Shown here: positions 62,014 to 64,000 of the stretch, one piece after another
Layout of the letters: each line of letters starts with the position of its first letter
Numbering within the stretch: the first letter of the stretch is position 1
From: Micromonospora sp. FIMYZ51
Lineage (GTDB): Bacteria > Actinomycetota > Actinomycetes > Mycobacteriales > Micromonosporaceae
Assembly (NCBI RefSeq): GCF_038246755.1
Contig: NZ_CP134706.1
Span: 4,588,001-4,652,000, forward strand
Direction: 5' to 3'
DNA: 64,000 bases
Program-made: the position numbers and the translations under genes
The notes under the pieces: model-generated
What the model was told of the DNA's origin: nothing
Seen by the model: the letters and a program-made list of their open reading frames with translations, nothing else
Database searches by the model: none

Positions 62014-64000
62014 ACCGGTGGCTGACCCGCCGGTGGCCGGCACCGCACTGGCCCAGCGTCCGCGGCCGTGGCCGTACCGACGCCGGACCGTTGCTGCTCA
62101 CCGCCGCCGTCATCGCCGCCGTCGCGCTGCTCGCCGGGGCCGTGCCGGCGCTGCTACGTGCCGCCGCCGACAACGCCGTCCAGGACACGATCCGCCGCGC
62201 CGGCCACGGCTCGAACGTCCTCGTCCACGCCAACTGGGAACGCGACGACGGCCCGACCGGCGGGCGGATCCGGATATCCCGCCTCGCCGAGGACGTCGAA
62301 GACTTCCGCGCCCGGGCGGTGCACGCACTCGGGCCCGACCTGGACGCCGCGCTGCTCCCGCCCATCGCCGTGGTCAACGGCCCGATCCTCAGCATCACCG
62401 ACGGCAGCGTGCCGCGTACCTTCCAGCTCACCTACCTGGCCGGTGACCTTGGCGGCCCGGAGTTGACCTGGATCGCCGGCAGCGCGCCCGGCCCCACGAT
62501 CCCCGAACCGTCCATCGAGATCCCCGCCGACGGACCGCCCTGGCCGGTGCAGGTCGGCCTCTCCGAGGCGGACGCCGCCGCACTCGACCTCGGCCCCGGC
62601 GATCGGATCCCGGTCCAGGACGGCCAGGGCCGCGACAAAGACGTCCGGATCAGCGGGATCTACCGACCCGCGGACAGCGCCGACCCCGCCTGGCGACTCG
62701 CCCCGGCGCTACTGCGCCCCGTGCCCGGCGCCGACGGCGTGGGCACCACCCGGTTCGCCGGCCTGCTGTCGGGCGAGTCGCTGCCGGACGCCCGGCTCGC
62801 CTTCGACGAGGACCAACTGCGGCGCACCGTCCACTTCGCTCCCGAACCCGACGCGCTCACCTGGGACGCCACCGCGACGCTCGCCAGCCAGGTGGTCAAG
62901 CTCAAGGCAACCTCCGGCTCATCAGGCGTCCGCGACCAGTCCCTGAAGTGGGAATCGCAGCTCGACACCGTCCTGCGCGCCGCCCGTACCCAGATCAGCG
63001 CCGCGTCCGCACAGGCCGCCGTCCTGCTCGCCGGGGTCCTGACGGCCACGGTACTGGTCCTGCTGCTCGCCGCCGACCTGCTGGTCCGTCGCCGAACTCC
63101 GGCGCTGAGCGCCGCCCGGCAGCGTGGTGCGGCGCTACCCGACCTCGGTGCGGAACTGCTCATCGAGTCCATCGTGGTGTCGCTGTCGGCCGCTGCCGTC
63201 GGGCTCGCGCTCGCCCGCGCGGTAGCTCCGGGCGTCTGCTGGGCCTGGACCGTTCCCGTGGTCCTGGCCGGTGCCGTCGCCGGGCCGGCGTTCGGCACCC
63301 TCGCCGCGGCCCGCGCCAGCCGCGACCGGCGCCAACCCGCCAACCCGGCCGCGCGGCGCTGGATCCTGGCCACCGGCCAGCTGCGCCGCGCCGCCGTGGA
63401 GGCCGCTGTTCTGATCGCCGCGGTGGCTGCCTTCGCCACCCTGCACCAGCGCGGGCTGCTGCCCGCCGACGGCGACACCGGTGAGCTGACCGGCGACCTG
63501 CTCCTACCGATCAGCGCCGTCGCACTGGGCGTGCTCGCCGGCGCGCTCGTCCTGCTGCGGCTGCTGCCCGTCGGGGTGCGGATCGCGCTCCGACAGGCCC
63601 TGCGCTCACGCCGCTCGCTTGCCGTGTTCGGCGCCGCCCGGGCCGTCGCAACGGCCGGACGCGTGCTGCCGCTGCTGGTTCTGGTCAGCGCCACGGCGCT
63701 CGTGTCGTTCGCGCTTGTCGTCGGCACCACCATCGCCCGGGGTCTGGCCGACGGCGCGTGGAACAGCGTCGGCGCCGACGCCCGCCTCGACGTCAGCACC
63801 GACGCCGAGGCCGCGACGCCCGCGCTCGCCGAGCGCATCGCCGCCGCGCCCGGGGTAGGACAGGTCGTCGTCGGGCAGGTGACCGACTCGGCGCGCGTCT
63901 TCACCGAATCGACACTGCTCACTCCGCGCCTGGTCGTCGTGGACGCCGCCGCGTTCCAGCGCCTGCTGGCCACCACCCCGCTGCCCGACGCGCCGGCGCT
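62010..64000 (+). CDS. FtsX-like ABC permease, second subunit (3' end outside window)
   Basis: At least 663 codons from GTG 62010, which overlaps the previous stop as GTGA. The translation begins MNRWLTRRWPAPHWPS and has one TM helix (LLLTAAVIAAVALLAGAVP), an extracytoplasmic domain, then TM helices around AAVLLAGVLTATVLVLLLAADLLV and several more towards the window edge. It is a second permease subunit with the same layout as the first, suggesting a heterodimeric exporter. It is incomplete here, so the C-terminus cannot be judged. Confidence 0.9.
   Translation, partial: MNRWLTRRWPAPHWPSVRGRGRTDAGPLLLTAAVIAAVALLAGAVPALLRAAADNAVQDTIRRAGHGSNVLVHANWERDDGPTGGRIRISRLAEDVEDFRARAVHALGPDLDAALLPPIAVVNGPILSITDGSVPRTFQLTYLAGDLGGPELTWIAGSAPGPTIPEPSIEIPADGPPWPVQVGLSEADAAALDLGPGDRIPVQDGQGRDKDVRISGIYRPADSADPAWRLAPALLRPVPGADGVGTTRFAGLLSGESLPDARLAFDEDQLRRTVHFAPEPDALTWDATATLASQVVKLKATSGSSGVRDQSLKWESQLDTVLRAARTQISAASAQAAVLLAGVLTATVLVLLLAADLLVRRRTPALSAARQRGAALPDLGAELLIESIVVSLSAAAVGLALARAVAPGVCWAWTVPVVLAGAVAGPAFGTLAAARASRDRRQPANPAARRWILATGQLRRAAVEAAVLIAAVAAFATLHQRGLLPADGDTGELTGDLLLPISAVALGVLAGALVLLRLLPVGVRIALRQALRSRRSLAVFGAARAVATAGRVLPLLVLVSATALVSFALVVGTTIARGLADGAWNSVGADARLDVSTDAEAATPALAERIAAAPGVGQVVVGQVTDSARVFTESTLLTPRLVVVDAAAFQRLLATTPLPDAPA

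Overview
The window is high-GC DNA with GTG and TTG starts and long runs of genes joined by 4-bp ATGA or GTGA overlaps. It is almost certainly from an actinomycete; a Micromonosporaceae-like genome fits, but no rRNA or other phylogenetic marker is present, so the genus is inference. Five blocks are visible.

(1) About 1-38.1 kb, minus strand: a large hybrid NRPS/PKS lipopeptide locus. In transcription order it holds a zinc-ribbon/HTH regulator (38.1 kb), A-T-C, acyl-CoA dehydrogenase, FAAL-ACP-C-A-T whose A domain contains an inserted luciferase-like monooxygenase, KS-AT-KR-ACP-C-A-T, C-A-T, KS-AT-DH-KR-ACP-C, MbtH, type II thioesterase, T-C-A-T, a CocE/NonD-type hydrolase carrying a TubC-like docking domain, a P450 and the start of a stand-alone adenylating enzyme that leaves the window. 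My manual alignment of the A-domain pockets gives glycine (the oxygenase-interrupted domain), beta-alanine (the KS-AT-KR protein), an Asp-like pocket lacking Asp235 (C-A-T), a Val-like pocket (A-T-C) and an unassigned code (T-C-A-T). Two matching promoters sharing an identical 11-mer split the locus into three likely transcription units. No type I thioesterase is seen.

(2) About 38.7-42.6 kb: a STAND/NACHT-like NTPase with C-terminal helical repeats, facing a small two-TM protein. Both carry the same short V-x-[VI]-G-G-x-N-[ST] motif, once at the N-terminus of the NTPase and twice at the C-terminus of the membrane protein. This is the geometry of an NLR-effector pair coupled by an amyloid-type signalling motif, and it is the best candidate for an undescribed immunity or cell-death system here.

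(3) About 42.6-44.6 kb: an OmpR-type two-component system with its own promoter. The kinase gene overlaps the two-TM gene tail to tail.

(4) About 44.6-54.4 kb: a compact divergent metabolic cluster. Leftward run a MIO ammonia-lyase, a flavoprotein monooxygenase, an FMN alpha-hydroxy-acid oxidase, a membrane-anchored P450 and a cation/proton antiporter. Rightward run a paralogous flavoprotein and an AMP-forming ligase. A 20-bp operator-like palindrome lies between the two arms and a strong hairpin terminator closes the right side. I do not recognise the product; an oxidised aromatic (Tyr-derived) acid or its conjugate is an inference.

(5) About 54.6-64 kb: a secreted GH6 cellulase and a divergent LacI-type regulator with CebR-like 14-bp boxes, followed by a MacB-like ABC exporter operon (two ATPases and two FtsX-type permeases, the second cut by the window edge). 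The first ATPase carries an AbrB-like C-terminal tail.
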